Source of the DNA: Torulaspora globosa
Lineage: Eukaryota; Ascomycota; Saccharomycetes; Saccharomycetales; Saccharomycetaceae
DNA length: 64,000 bases
NCBI RefSeq assembly: GCF_014133895.1
Contig: NC_050728.1
Coordinates: forward strand, 744,001 to 808,000
Reading direction: 5' to 3'
Position 1 is the stretch's first letter. Each line of letters starts with the position of its first letter. This document shows positions 8,773-18,041 of this stretch, one piece after another. The position numbers were made by a program, and so were the translations under genes. Under the pieces are notes generated by a model. That model did no database searches and was not told the DNA's origin. It saw only the letters and a program-made list of their open reading frames with translations.

Positions 8773-9576
8773 ATGTCTCGCAATGTCAGTAACCCAATTG
8801 AGTTACATAAGCTCACAATCGTCGATAAACGACAGGAGGAATCGCCGACACGGCTGTCTAACACTAGTTCACAAATCAAGCTTCCTTCATCGCCCAGAAG
8901 ACAAGGGATTCAAATCGCCCTGCCGCTAGAATCAAGTCCCGCCAAGGAACACGATTCTCTGGATCTTACTCCAGTATCTTCGCCGCCGAGATCCAAGAGG
9001 AATAGTGTATCGTCGGTTCAGAGCGAGAGCCAAAGCCAAGACCTGTTGTACAGGTTGGCTGCTAAGGAGAGAGAAATTGTGGAGTTGGAACAAAAGCTAC
9101 AATCAGCCAAGAAGGAGTTACTGCTCCTGGAGAACCACTATCGTTCGGTGGTTGCGGGACAGTCGAATTTGCGCAATACCTTGTCTTCCGGCAGCTATCG
9201 GAAGGATGATGTTATTCAAAACCTATCCAAAAAGTTTCAAAAGACACTAGACGAAGTGCACAACTCGCCCAACGTTCTCAAGAGTAAGAAAAGCATCAGT
9301 AATTTCTTCAATGGTGAAAGGAATGCGCCAAGATCAGCGGAGGAGGCGAAGGGAAGGGGAGGCTTTTTCCAGAACTTGATTGACAAGTTCAATGATTTCT
9401 CAGTAGCAGAAGCTGAGGAAGAAGAATTCGATAGAACACAGAATGTTCACAAGGATGACTTTTACTTGAAGGAGAAACTTGAGTACGACGATGATGAAGA
9501 TATAGTCAATGAAGAAACAGGCGCGACCTTGTTAGATGTTCAAGACCCAAGATTAAGGGACATATATAAGAGGTAA
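8773..9576 (+). CDS. ACF4: ACF4-type protein, possible cytoskeleton-linked
   Basis: The first ATG gives 267 residues. The N-terminal half is disordered and rich in Ser and Pro (SNTSSQIKLPSSPRRQGI, SSPPRSKRNSVSS). A coiled coil follows at about residues 95-120 (AAKEREIVELEQKLQSAKKE), then a short conserved block near SISNFFNG and GFFQNLIDKFNDF, and an acidic tail. Identification as the orthologue of S. cerevisiae ACF4 (YJR083C), and of its duplicate TDA11, rests on gene order, the coiled coil and this tail block. Acf4 was linked to actin assembly; its molecular role is unknown. It is convergent with VMA13, about 30 bp apart. Confidence 0.75.
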   Translation: MSRNVSNPIELHKLTIVDKRQEESPTRLSNTSSQIKLPSSPRRQGIQIALPLESSPAKEHDSLDLTPVSSPPRSKRNSVSSVQSESQSQDLLYRLAAKEREIVELEQKLQSAKKELLLLENHYRSVVAGQSNLRNTLSSGSYRKDDVIQNLSKKFQKTLDEVHNSPNVLKSKKSISNFFNGERNAPRSAEEAKGRGGFFQNLIDKFNDFSVAEAEEEEFDRTQNVHKDDFYLKEKLEYDDDEDIVNEETGATLLDVQDPRLRDIYKR

Positions 9577-9605
9577 TGAGAGCTTATACAGGATTGGGAT
9601 TAGCC

Positions 9606-11015
9606 TCACTTGAAAGTGTAACCAATAATCGATTGAGTAGCCTTCAATGCTTCGTATTTGACTCTGGAGTCGGAATGGTTGAGCAGCTCCATTATTACAA
9701 GCTTACCATTCATTTCGCTGAGGACATCAACGCTTTCAGGTAAGAGCTCGACCACGTGAGCGATGTCGCTCAACGCAACCTCCAAGATAATCCTGTGCTG
9801 TTTATCATTCAATCCAGACTCCTTGGTCTCGATCAACAGGTTAACCAATTGTTTGAAAAGCTTCCAATTGTCCAGCTTGAACTTATCAATGTTGTCCGAC
9901 CAGAAGCCGTTGTCAACATGGGATGGTGACCAACACAGCAATTTGGAGTCAATTTCGGCCAAGTATTCGTCAAACGACGTCAATTCTTGATATTCTTTCT
10001 CTAAAATCTCTTTCAAAGTCGCCATATCCTGGCGAAGTTCTTCATCCGAGTACTTTCTTTCGCTGAGCCATTGTAAAGCGGGCAATGCGTTACCAAGCAG
10101 CAACAAATTCTTGATCGAACTTTTATGGTTCTTGACCTCTTTGGAAGTACATTGAAGGATGATTGATATGCAAATTCTGGATATCTTCTCCTTTATAGTA
10201 ACTTTAACCAGCTCTAGAAAGTTGAGGAAATCCTGTAGATAATTTTGAGTCAAATCGTATGCGACTTTCCTGTCAAAGGTCAACAACCATATTAACAATA
10301 GTGAGTAGTATTGTAGTTGAATGATCAAATTGTTTGAGTTCGTGGCAACGACTTTCGTGGCCGAGTTTGGACCCAATGCCTGTCTGACTACCTTGAATAA
10401 AGTTGGGACGAAATTCTTTTGGGCTCTCCAAAGGACAGGGCGGTACGCCTCAATTGCGGCCAACTCCTGCAGTAACCTTATGCAAACATAACTTGTGTCT
10501 GTCATATCTAGGTTATTCAAAATGTTCAAGAAAGTGTCGCTTGCGAGCATTCTTTCCACTAAATCCCTATTCAGCAACTCTGGCTGGATTAGCAGATTGA
10601 CCAAATTGAACGAGGAGATCATGACCGTTTGACGATCTCCAACCAGAGAGACGTTAAACAACTCCTCCACTTTCCCAGGATTCTCGATAAAATATCGAAT
10701 GGTATCCCGGGAGAACCTTGGTGAAGAAAGCAACTCTGCCAACAGGTTCTGTACGGATTTCTTTGAATCGGCATTGTTTGACGTCGATAAAAGATGTATC
10801 AAAGGCGACATCGTATTCTCATTAATCCTCAAATTTATATCCATGGAGCTTGATTGATCATTGGCACATTTTATAAGGATACTCTCCAAAGTCTTTGCAT
10901 TAGAAGCGTCCAATTCGCTTATCTCGGCAGACCTCGCCAAGGCGTCCCAAGCCACGGGACGAGAGCGGATGGCACTGCGAATATTGTTGAAGTGAGTACT
11001 ATCCAACAGAATCAT
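9606..11015 (-). CDS. VMA13: VMA13, subunit H of the V1 sector of the vacuolar ATPase
   Basis: The protein has 469 residues from the ATG at 11015, giving an N-terminus MILLDSTHFNNIRS that aligns with yeast Vma13. It is an all-helical, armadillo-like subunit, with the conserved segments VAWDALARSAEISE, IQLQYYSLLLIWLLTF, SERKYSDEELRQDMATLKEI and FDEYLAEIDSKLLCWSP. It ends with HSDSRVKYEALKATQSIIGY. Subunit H links the stator to the membrane sector and silences ATP hydrolysis in free V1. The frame stays open for 35 codons upstream of the chosen ATG without another ATG. In S. cerevisiae it is YPR036W, next to GLN1 (YPR035W), as here. Confidence 0.96.
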   Translation of the reverse strand: MILLDSTHFNNIRSAIRSRPVAWDALARSAEISELDASNAKTLESILIKCANDQSSSMDINLRINENTMSPLIHLLSTSNNADSKKSVQNLLAELLSSPRFSRDTIRYFIENPGKVEELFNVSLVGDRQTVMISSFNLVNLLIQPELLNRDLVERMLASDTFLNILNNLDMTDTSYVCIRLLQELAAIEAYRPVLWRAQKNFVPTLFKVVRQALGPNSATKVVATNSNNLIIQLQYYSLLLIWLLTFDRKVAYDLTQNYLQDFLNFLELVKVTIKEKISRICISIILQCTSKEVKNHKSSIKNLLLLGNALPALQWLSERKYSDEELRQDMATLKEILEKEYQELTSFDEYLAEIDSKLLCWSPSHVDNGFWSDNIDKFKLDNWKLFKQLVNLLIETKESGLNDKQHRIILEVALSDIAHVVELLPESVDVLSEMNGKLVIMELLNHSDSRVKYEALKATQSIIGYTFK

Positions 11016-11130
11016 CTCGAACCACTGGAACAATTGAAAGCGGTAAACCCAGTCTGTTGTTATGAACTGCGGCCCCTTGTCATTATGATTATGGTTGCAA
11101 GATTCTAAACTGTTGATAGTTTAGTTCGTG

Positions 11131-11137
11131 CGGGTAA
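11131..11137 (-). promoter_or_regulatory. Reb1-type site upstream of VMA13
   Basis: CGGGTAA on the plus strand (TTACCCG on the minus) lies about 115 bp upstream of the VMA13 ATG, a usual position for a nucleosome-clearing Reb1 site. Confidence 0.45.
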
Positions 11138-11315
11138 CACCACAAGCAACAACTGAGCTACAACTTCGAATCTGTCTAGGTGTAATCCATGTGAGTATCG
11201 AAAATGACTATTGATTGTCTTATGAGTACCTATGTATGATAGGTGCATTTAAACACCTCGTGAACTTTTATTTATCTGACCGCGCCCTTGAGCTAGGTCC
11301 CCAGCTTGCGACGGT

Positions 11316-12422
11316 CTAGGAAAATTCTCTCTCATATTCCTTAGTCATGTCTGCACTATCTATAGCGCCACAGACAGTCTCGCACATTATACCGGTAACC
11401 AAGTAAGGATCAATGTTGGAGGCGGGTCTGCGGTCTTCGAAGTAACCGTAGCCCTCCTTGGCGACGGATCTGGGGATTCTTATCGAAGCGCCTCTGTTGG
11501 CGACACCAGAAGAGAATGCCGTCATCGAGGCGGTTTCGTGTCTGCCCGTCAGTCTCTGCTCGTTGTCGGCACCATATAGCTTGATGTGCTCGGCGTGTCT
11601 CTTGGACAAGCTCTCGATAGCAGCCTCGATGTACTTCATACCGCCCGGCGATCTCATCTTCTTTGTGGAGACATTGGTATGGCAACCAGCGCCGTTCCAG
11701 TCACCCTTCAAAGGCTTTGGATGCAGCGAGATCTTGACAGCAAACTCTTCGGCCACTCTGCTTAGCAAATATCTGGCAATCCACAATTGGTCACCCATGT
11801 CGATACCCGTGCAAGGACCCACCTGGAATTCCCATTGCGATGGCATCACCTCAGCGTTGATACCGGAGATTTCGATACCGGCGTACAGACAAGCCCTGTA
11901 GTGCGCTTCGATCACGTCTCTGGCATGCACTTTACCGGCACCTACACCACAGTAGTAAGGACCCTGTGGAGCTGGGAACCCGCCCTTTGGCCACCCGTAC
12001 ACGTTGTCGTATTCGTCAAACAGCGTGTACTCCTGTTCCAGACCAAACCAGATCTCCTCGTCCTTGTGTGCTGCGAAAAGCTTGGCTGCCTCGTGTCTGT
12101 GGTTGAATTTGTTTGGCGTACCGTCGTTGTTATAGCACTCGGCGAGAACAATGATGTTGTCGCCTCTTCTGAATGGGTCCGGATACATAGCCACCGGTTT
12201 CAAATACACGTCCGAATCGTGTCCGGGCGCCTGGTTGGTCGACGAACCATCAAAGTTCCACTCTGGCAATTGATCCACCGAAGTAACTGCCTTTTTCAAA
12301 GTCCTACCCTTCGAACGCAGGTTCCCAGTACCATCTACCCAAACGTACTCTGCAATAACCCTACCATTTTGGCTCAAATCCAGGTATTTTTGCAAAATCT
12401 GCGTCTTCTCAACACCACTCAT
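11316..12422 (-). CDS. GLN1: GLN1, glutamine synthetase
   Basis: The 368-residue protein is a eukaryotic type (GSII) glutamine synthetase that condenses glutamate and ammonia with ATP in the cytosol. The beta-grasp signature is present ([20 protein letters not shown] near residue 55). So are the metal-binding [10 protein letters not shown], the ATP-binding region ending [20 protein letters not shown], and the loop [19 protein letters not shown]; the frame ends YEREFS. The length matches S. cerevisiae Gln1 (370). It forms decameric rings in this family. Upstream lie three GATAAG boxes, suggesting nitrogen catabolite control. The neighbours VMA13 and ARP7 are the same as in S. cerevisiae. Confidence 0.98.
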   Translation of the reverse strand: MSGVEKTQILQKYLDLSQNGRVIAEYVWVDGTGNLRSKGRTLKKAVTSVDQLPEWNFDGSSTNQAPGHDSDVYLKPVAMYPDPFRRGDNIIVLAECYNNDGTPNKFNHRHEAAKLFAAHKDEEIWFGLEQEYTLFDEYDNVYGWPKGGFPAPQGPYYCGVGAGKVHARDVIEAHYRACLYAGIEISGINAEVMPSQWEFQVGPCTGIDMGDQLWIARYLLSRVAEEFAVKISLHPKPLKGDWNGAGCHTNVSTKKMRSPGGMKYIEAAIESLSKRHAEHIKLYGADNEQRLTGRHETASMTAFSSGVANRGASIRIPRSVAKEGYGYFEDRRPASNIDPYLVTGIMCETVCGAIDSADMTKEYEREFS

Positions 12423-12876
12423 CTCTGTCTTATTATGTTATATTACGAAACCTCGTTATAGCTGGCCTACTGCAGTAATCTAGGACAGATCTTCAACAAG
12501 GGAAAAAAAAGTAAGAGACCACTCTACCATATATATAGTACACATATAATGGAAAATTCTTCCATAGAGTCATCAAACAAGTAATTAGCATTCCAATAAT
12601 AACAAGAAACATCAGAATATGATCATCATTGTGCACATTTCGTGACGATGGTTTCTTCGAAGAGAAAGATACTGCTAGATAGCGCACCGTTCGTCTGGCT
12701 TCTTGTGCTTATCATCACGATAAGCCCTGTGTTTACTATTTTCGTTACTTTTTCTGCTACACAAGTTTCTTTTTCTGCAGCGCGGGCTTTTTTTTGTCTG
12801 TTTATCTTTGTCCTCGAAAACTGATAAGCCGAGGGGCGACAGAGGAAAAAGGGGCGAGTGTCCGGTACAGCGGGGA
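12423..12876. other. GLN1 promoter region / ARP7 3' spacer
   Basis: No gene is seen in these 454 bases. A short open frame near 12493-12687 on the minus strand is low-complexity and looks spurious. The region carries the GATAAG cluster described separately. Confidence 0.6.
12708..12828. promoter_or_regulatory. GATAAG cluster upstream of GLN1 (Gln3/Gat1 sites)
   Basis: Three GATAAG cores are present: CTTATC at 12708-12713, GATAAG at 12719-12724 and GATAAG at 12823-12828. They lie about 285-405 bp upstream of the GLN1 start. In S. cerevisiae the GATA factors Gln3 and Gat1 activate GLN1 through such sites under poor nitrogen. Confidence 0.65.
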
Positions 12877-14295
12877 TCAGATGGTCCCGGACGCTGGCGC
12901 GGGAGCCGTGCGCCAGTCACTGGGCACGTACCAGCGGCCGAGTTCCCAGTTGGGCAGGCTGGCCATCGCGCTCATTGAGATCCACGTCTGTACCTTTCGG
13001 TCGAATTGGATTTGGTTCGCGTATGTGGTCAGTTTGTACTGCGGGAATCGTATCGACAGTTCGTTTATGATGCGCTGCTCGGTGCCGCCGATCAGCGACG
13101 TGCATCCGGTGATGATCACGTTGGTCAGCAGCAGCGAGTAGACCTGTTCCGAGGTGAGGCCGCCCGCGGAGGCAGCTGCAGCCGCTGTCGTCGAGGATGA
13201 CGACGCTGCTGCTGGTGTTCCTGAGCCGGGTGACTGGGCCGACGAGGAGCTCTTGGGGTTGCCGCTGGCGGCGGCATGGCTACGGTGGTATACCAACGAA
13301 GCGCCCGTACCTCCGCTCTGAGTGCCCATTGTGCTCACGCTGCCTCCGGCCTTCCTGATGGACTTGGACATCAGTTCGCTGAGACCGTCAGCGCTGGAGA
13401 AGGTGTCGGAGGCGAGGTTGGGCTGGAACAGATACTCTGCTATCTTGTAGCAGTCCCTCAGTTCCATCGTAATAGTCTTTTGGCCGTTGTATAGAAAGTT
13501 TCTCTTCTGCGTGAGCGGGTTTACCATGTACGGCTGGAACCCGTTCATCTGTTGCTGTTGCTGCTGCTGCAATTGTAGCTGTTCTTGGTAGTAGCGTTCG
13601 AGTTCGACGAGGTTCTTGTCGCTCACTTGCAGCATTGTGCTCTTGAACTGCTGGATCCAGGTGTTTGCGTTGTACCATGTCTCGCAGGTGGAAGCGGTCG
13701 CGGGAGTGTCGATCTGTGGAAGCTTGGAGATCTGGAAATCGAGAAAGTTACCGCCGAACTTGGATCTCATCACTCCGCTCTTGATCACGGTGCCGTCTAC
13801 GATCGGCGTGACGGTGCAGCCCTTGGCGCCGATGTCGACGACAAGAGCAGAGCTTTTCCCCATCGAGAGGGCGACCGCCAGCGGCTCGATGACGATCTGC
13901 AGGACGGGGACGCCCAGTTGGACAAACGCCAGCTCAAAGTATCGCTCCATCACATGCATGTCGAACTCGGCGTGCGACGTGGGGACGCTGATGACCAGGG
14001 GCAGGTCGTGAGGAGACACTTTGAGTTGTTTTTCATATATGTATCGCCATTGCGCTTCCAGCGCGGTCCAGTTGTATGGCAGGCCGTGGGAGTCCATGAT
14101 GGTGTAAACTTCGGTTCCCGGTGCGTTCTGTTGCGCTTCATCCAGCATTTCAAACGTCCCGAAGATCATCTCGTCGCCTCGTTGCAGATAGGTAGATGGG
14201 ATTATGCATTGCGGCAATTCCATGTTGCTGAATCCGGCTATGGTGGAGTGCGAACCGTTGTGGATCACCACGCATTTCTTATCCTCTTTGGTCAT
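12877..14295 (-). CDS. ARP7: ARP7, actin-related subunit of the SWI/SNF and RSC remodellers
   Basis: The protein has 472 residues from the ATG at 14295; the frame is open a little further but lacks another ATG. The divergent actin fold is seen in KKCVVIHNGSHSTIAGFSN, LPYNWTALEAQWRYIYE, VIEPLAVALSMGKSSALVVD and the segment with SKFGGNFLDFQ, and near the C-terminus in EQVYSLLLTNVIITGCTSL with RFPQYKLTTYAN. Low-complexity inserts interrupt the fold: a glutamine run near residue 240 and a Ser/Ala/Gly-rich stretch near residues 350-390. Arp7 pairs with Arp9 on the HSA helix of Snf2 and Sth1. In S. cerevisiae (YPR034W, 477 residues) it also neighbours GLN1. Confidence 0.95.
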   Translation of the reverse strand: MTKEDKKCVVIHNGSHSTIAGFSNMELPQCIIPSTYLQRGDEMIFGTFEMLDEAQQNAPGTEVYTIMDSHGLPYNWTALEAQWRYIYEKQLKVSPHDLPLVISVPTSHAEFDMHVMERYFELAFVQLGVPVLQIVIEPLAVALSMGKSSALVVDIGAKGCTVTPIVDGTVIKSGVMRSKFGGNFLDFQISKLPQIDTPATASTCETWYNANTWIQQFKSTMLQVSDKNLVELERYYQEQLQLQQQQQQQMNGFQPYMVNPLTQKRNFLYNGQKTITMELRDCYKIAEYLFQPNLASDTFSSADGLSELMSKSIRKAGGSVSTMGTQSGGTGASLVYHRSHAAASGNPKSSSSAQSPGSGTPAAASSSSTTAAAAASAGGLTSEQVYSLLLTNVIITGCTSLIGGTEQRIINELSIRFPQYKLTTYANQIQFDRKVQTWISMSAMASLPNWELGRWYVPSDWRTAPAPASGTI

Positions 14296-14447
14296 CACTG
14301 GCGATGCTCTCTTCCGCTTTCTTGGCACTGTCTTGGTGGTCTGTTATGTTCTTCTAGTGCAAGGCACTTTTTTAGCAGAAAAGTCTAACAAATTTGAAGT
14401 CTGATGGCTATTCACGTCTACAGGCGAAGAGCCCGAGCAAAGGAGGG

Positions 14448-14801
14448 ATGGATAATGAGCCGAAGGCGTACGAAAAGCTGAAGGAGGATCTGAAGAAGTC
14501 TCTGCAAGAGCAGAAGGATCTCGAAGACGAGTTCGACCGTCTGCAGCAGGAAATCTACGATAAGGAGACCGAGTACTTTGGAGGCAAGAGCAGTGGTAGC
14601 GTGTCGATGGGGTTCGGCAAGACAAGCTGCGGGGGTAATATCATAAGGGGTTTCGATGCATTCAACAAGTCGCACCACGGTCACGGCCACGGTCACGAAT
14701 CGAGCAGCCATTTCACCAACGACGACCGGCTGTTTTCCCTCAGCAGCGCAGTGTTCGTTAAGCAGTTACGGCAGGAGGACTCACAAGATCATATAGAGTA
14801 G
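14448..14801 (+). CDS. EAF6: EAF6, subunit of the NuA4 and NuA3 histone acetyltransferases
   Basis: From the ATG at 14448 the protein has 117 residues (113 in S. cerevisiae). The Eaf6 coiled coil spans about residues 5-45 (AYEKLKEDLKKSLQEQKDL and LQQEIYDKETEYFGG), followed by NIIRGFDAFNKSHH, a run of His-Gly repeats, and the C-terminal NDDRLFSLSSAVFVKQ box. It is a structural subunit shared by NuA4 and NuA3; NTO1, the NuA3 scaffold, is also in this window at 32.2-34.3 kb. It is divergent from ARP7 over about 150 bp. In-frame codons upstream of the ATG have no other ATG. Confidence 0.93.
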   Translation: MDNEPKAYEKLKEDLKKSLQEQKDLEDEFDRLQQEIYDKETEYFGGKSSGSVSMGFGKTSCGGNIIRGFDAFNKSHHGHGHGHESSSHFTNDDRLFSLSSAVFVKQLRQEDSQDHIE

Positions 14802-14909
14802 CATCTATCGCACACGTTTTGTAGTTATCCCGGTTAAGCAGTAGGCTATATCAGTTTTCAGAAGCGATGTGAAAAAGCTCCTAGTAGAATTCAACTCCTC
14901 AAGGGACAG

Positions 14910-16046
14910 ATGAAAGAGCTGATAATGCGTCCAGCGACTAGATCCATCTCAATCCTCAGGCCTGTCACTTCCACGGTAATACCCACACAGGCCGAATTGA
15001 CCACTGCAACGGGTACCAATGCCGAATCGTTGTTCTTCGAAACGCCCGCGACCCCGCAATTCAGGGTTCTGGGCCAGCCACCAACGCTAGCTTCGCTTGT
15101 GATCCCGCCGTCGATTCCTCTATATGTTAGAAAGGGCTGTCTGACGTCTCTACACGGTTCGGCGTCCATCTCGATGGCGTACGAGTGGATCGGCTTCTGG
15201 TCTAGTTTGCTCAGATACGGGACTTTGAAGCCCGCAATGTACCACAGGCTGGTGTCAAGCGCCCAGTTCGATGCGTTGGTGGCACCCAACTTTCTCTCCA
15301 ACCGTTTGGGGCCCCGGCTAGGCCTATCCTCTTCTCCATTCAGGACTCTGTGCCTTCTGAACCTCGACGGATTGTCGGACTGGAACGTATGGGGTAAGGA
15401 CTCCATTGTTGCGTTCGAGGACAACACCAGCCTGGAGTTGAGGCCACCTGCATTTGGGTTCTCCAAGTCGCCGTTCTCGTCCCAGTACACCACTTTGAAA
15501 GGTCGCGGTAACGTCCTCCTAAGCGGATCCGGTTCAGTCTACACGATACAACTAAAGGATGCAAGCGATGAGATCATCTTAAGATCAGAGCATCTGCTGG
15601 CGATAAGCGGATCCAGCCTGCTGGACATCGATGAGGCTGTCACAGAAACCGCCTTGGGACAGCCGGCGAAGCAAGGCGGCAAGGCCGCGGAGGAGCAGAG
15701 AGAGTTCGATATAAAGATGTTCTTCCAAATAAGCAGTGAGATTGTCTCAGCTGTGTGGAACCGCACGAAGCAGATTTATTCCTATGTGATGAATGGGCCC
15801 ACCAAATTCTTGAAAATAAAGGGACCAAGAAATTTGCTAGTACAAAGCTCCTACAACGTCTACCTTCCAGCCTCGAGCAAAAGTGCCGGTCCTGCCATTG
15901 GTGAACCGATGGCCTTGACTTACAAGCCAAGCAAAAACTATCTAAGCTACGTCTCCGTTTCGAAAGATGGAGAAGTGGAGTTCCAGAGTACAGCTGACTT
16001 CCAGGATACCGTTACGAGAATCCAGAATCTGGCCAAGAGGAAATAA
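14910..16046 (+). CDS. AIM24: AIM24, mitochondrial inner-membrane protein
   Basis: The protein has 378 residues (about 394 in S. cerevisiae AIM24, YJR080C). The N-terminus is basic and hydroxylated (MRPATRSISILRP after an in-frame ATG five codons in), as expected for a mitochondrial presequence; either the ATG at 14910 or that at 14925 could be used. The AIM24-type beta-roll domain occupies the middle, with LVIPPSIPLYVRKGCL, GRGNVLLSGSGSVYTIQL and ILRSEHLLAISGSSLLDI, and the C-terminal part contains KFLKIKGPRNLLVQSSYNVY. Aim24 is needed for normal cristae junction (MICOS) organisation in yeast. EAF6 (YJR082C) is the upstream neighbour, as in S. cerevisiae. Confidence 0.92.
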   Translation: MKELIMRPATRSISILRPVTSTVIPTQAELTTATGTNAESLFFETPATPQFRVLGQPPTLASLVIPPSIPLYVRKGCLTSLHGSASISMAYEWIGFWSSLLRYGTLKPAMYHRLVSSAQFDALVAPNFLSNRLGPRLGLSSSPFRTLCLLNLDGLSDWNVWGKDSIVAFEDNTSLELRPPAFGFSKSPFSSQYTTLKGRGNVLLSGSGSVYTIQLKDASDEIILRSEHLLAISGSSLLDIDEAVTETALGQPAKQGGKAAEEQREFDIKMFFQISSEIVSAVWNRTKQIYSYVMNGPTKFLKIKGPRNLLVQSSYNVYLPASSKSAGPAIGEPMALTYKPSKNYLSYVSVSKDGEVEFQSTADFQDTVTRIQNLAKRK

Positions 16047-16239
16047 ATCTGTCCCGATAGTTCAATCCCTACGGTTTGATGATCTTCCTGTATAAAGACA
16101 TCTTAAATTTATATTCATTTGGTCGAACAATATGACGTACAACATGATGTGCAATTTTTTTGTCCATGGTCAATTCGATGACGATGCTCGATGAGCAAGA
16201 CGATGGGTTCGCAATTGGTTACTTGATGTCTTCTCTTTG

Positions 16240-17847
16240 ATGCTACTTCGAGCATCAACAAGGTCGATCAGTTCCCTTCGCAAATTGTCGACGAAAATGT
16301 CTCAAACATCTGATGCTGCCGCGGCAGCTGCGAGTTCCAAGAAGGCCAAGGCATCAAAGCTACAGGTGTCTTTGAAGACACCCAAGGGTACTAAAGATTG
16401 GGCTGATACCGATATGGTTATCAGAGAAGCCATCTTCTCGACGTTATCCAAACTTTTCAAGCGTCACGGTGGTGTGACAATCGATACTCCTGTTTTCGAG
16501 TTGAGAGAGATCTTGGCAGGCAAATACGGTGAGGACTCAAAGTTGATCTACGATTTGCAAGACCAGGGTGGTGAACTATGCTCCTTGCGCTACGACCTGA
16601 CTGTTCCTTTTGCGAGATACGTCGCCATGAACAACATCCAAAACATCAAGAGATTCCATATTGCAAAGGTTTACAGAAGAGATCAACCCGCCATGACCAA
16701 GGGGAGAATGAGAGAATTTTATCAATGTGACTTCGACATAGCTGGCAATTATGAAGCCATGGTTCCCGATGCCGAATGTCTTTCTGTCGCCGTGGAAGGT
16801 TTGACAAGTCTGGGAATCAAAGATTTCAAGATTAAACTGAATCACAGAAAGATTCTGGACGGCATTTTCAAGATTTCCGGTGTGAAAGACGAAGACGTCA
16901 GAAAAATCTCGTCTGCCGTGGATAAGTTGGACAAAGCCCCATGGGAGGTCGTCAAGCAGGAAATTACCGTGGAGAAGGGTCAGAGCGAGGAAACCGCAAA
17001 GAAGATTGGTGAATACGTAAAGTTGAACGGCTCTTTGAGAGATATTCATTCAAAGCTGTCAGAAGATCCAGAGATCTCCGCCAATGAACTGGCCAAAGCA
17101 GGTCTCGATGATATTGCCCTCCTGATCAACTATGTGGAGGCATTGGGTATCGACTCTTTCATATCTTTTGATCTCTCTTTAGCCAGAGGTTTGGACTACT
17201 ATACCGGTTTGATCTATGAGGTGGTCACGGAGGCTTCCGCTCCACCAAAAAATGCCAGCGACTTGAAGAAGAAGGCTAAAGCAGACGAGGATGCGTCCGC
17301 ATATGTTGGAGTGGGGTCCATTGCCGCTGGGGGTCGTTACGACAAATTGGTTAGCATGTTTGTCGAGGCCTCTGGTAAGAAACCCGTAGAGATTCCATGT
17401 GTTGGTATATCATTTGGTGTTGAGAGAATCTTTTCTTTGATTAAGCAGAGAACCATTTCCGCTTCTTTGAAGCCAACTGCTACTCAAGTATTTGTAATGG
17501 CCTTTGGTGGCGGTAAAGACTGGACAGGGTACTTGCCAGAGAGGATGAGGATTGCTAAACAGTTGTGGGAGGCAGGTATCGAAACCGAGTACGTCTACAA
17601 ATCAAAGGCTAACCCAAGAAAACAGTTTGATGCGGCAGACAAGTCCGGAGCTTCTTTAGCTGTTATTCTGGGAAAAGAAGAATACGCCGACGGCAAGTTG
17701 CGCGTCAAAAGGCTAGGTCCGGAGTTCGCTGATGATGACGGTGAGGTTGTCAAAGCTGAAGAAATTGTCAAGGTTGTCAAAGAAAAATTATCTCAAGTGC
17801 ACCAAGATGGCATCGATCAGGTAACGCGACTCATCAAGGGCTTGTAG
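16240..17847 (+). CDS. HTS1: HTS1, histidyl-tRNA synthetase (cytosolic and mitochondrial forms)
   Basis: The long form from the ATG at 16240 has 535 residues. Its first 19 residues ([19 protein letters not shown]) are basic, free of acidic residues and serine-rich: a mitochondrial targeting sequence. A second in-frame ATG at 16297 ([14 protein letters not shown]) would give the cytosolic form of 516 residues. S. cerevisiae HTS1 makes both enzymes from two starts in the same way. The class II core is intact: [13 protein letters not shown], motif 2 in [20 protein letters not shown], the histidine motif [13 protein letters not shown], motif 3 region [15 protein letters not shown] with GVERIF, and the C-terminal anticodon-binding domain. 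Confidence 0.97.
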   Translation: MLLRASTRSISSLRKLSTKMSQTSDAAAAAASSKKAKASKLQVSLKTPKGTKDWADTDMVIREAIFSTLSKLFKRHGGVTIDTPVFELREILAGKYGEDSKLIYDLQDQGGELCSLRYDLTVPFARYVAMNNIQNIKRFHIAKVYRRDQPAMTKGRMREFYQCDFDIAGNYEAMVPDAECLSVAVEGLTSLGIKDFKIKLNHRKILDGIFKISGVKDEDVRKISSAVDKLDKAPWEVVKQEITVEKGQSEETAKKIGEYVKLNGSLRDIHSKLSEDPEISANELAKAGLDDIALLINYVEALGIDSFISFDLSLARGLDYYTGLIYEVVTEASAPPKNASDLKKKAKADEDASAYVGVGSIAAGGRYDKLVSMFVEASGKKPVEIPCVGISFGVERIFSLIKQRTISASLKPTATQVFVMAFGGGKDWTGYLPERMRIAKQLWEAGIETEYVYKSKANPRKQFDAADKSGASLAVILGKEEYADGKLRVKRLGPEFADDDGEVVKAEEIVKVVKEKLSQVHQDGIDQVTRLIKGL

Positions 17848-18041
17848 TAAAGCAAAATGACTTTATCAGTTTTTTATGCGACGCCAAGCGGTGACACTTA
17901 TATATCATGATAAACAATAAACGTAATAAAAGCACATTAATGCATGTATTTCGCGAATTCAAAACTTCGAACTCGCTAAGTCGTTAAATGACATCAGGCC
18001 TAACTACAAAAAATTATACGAGCAAATGAGGAAAAGACTAA

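Noticed and set aside
11787..12461. 224-codon plus-strand frame over GLN1
   Set aside because: It is antisense to a strongly conserved glutamine synthetase and has no recognisable domain.
13585..14388. 267-codon plus-strand frame over ARP7
   Set aside because: Antisense shadow of ARP7; it has no domain of its own.
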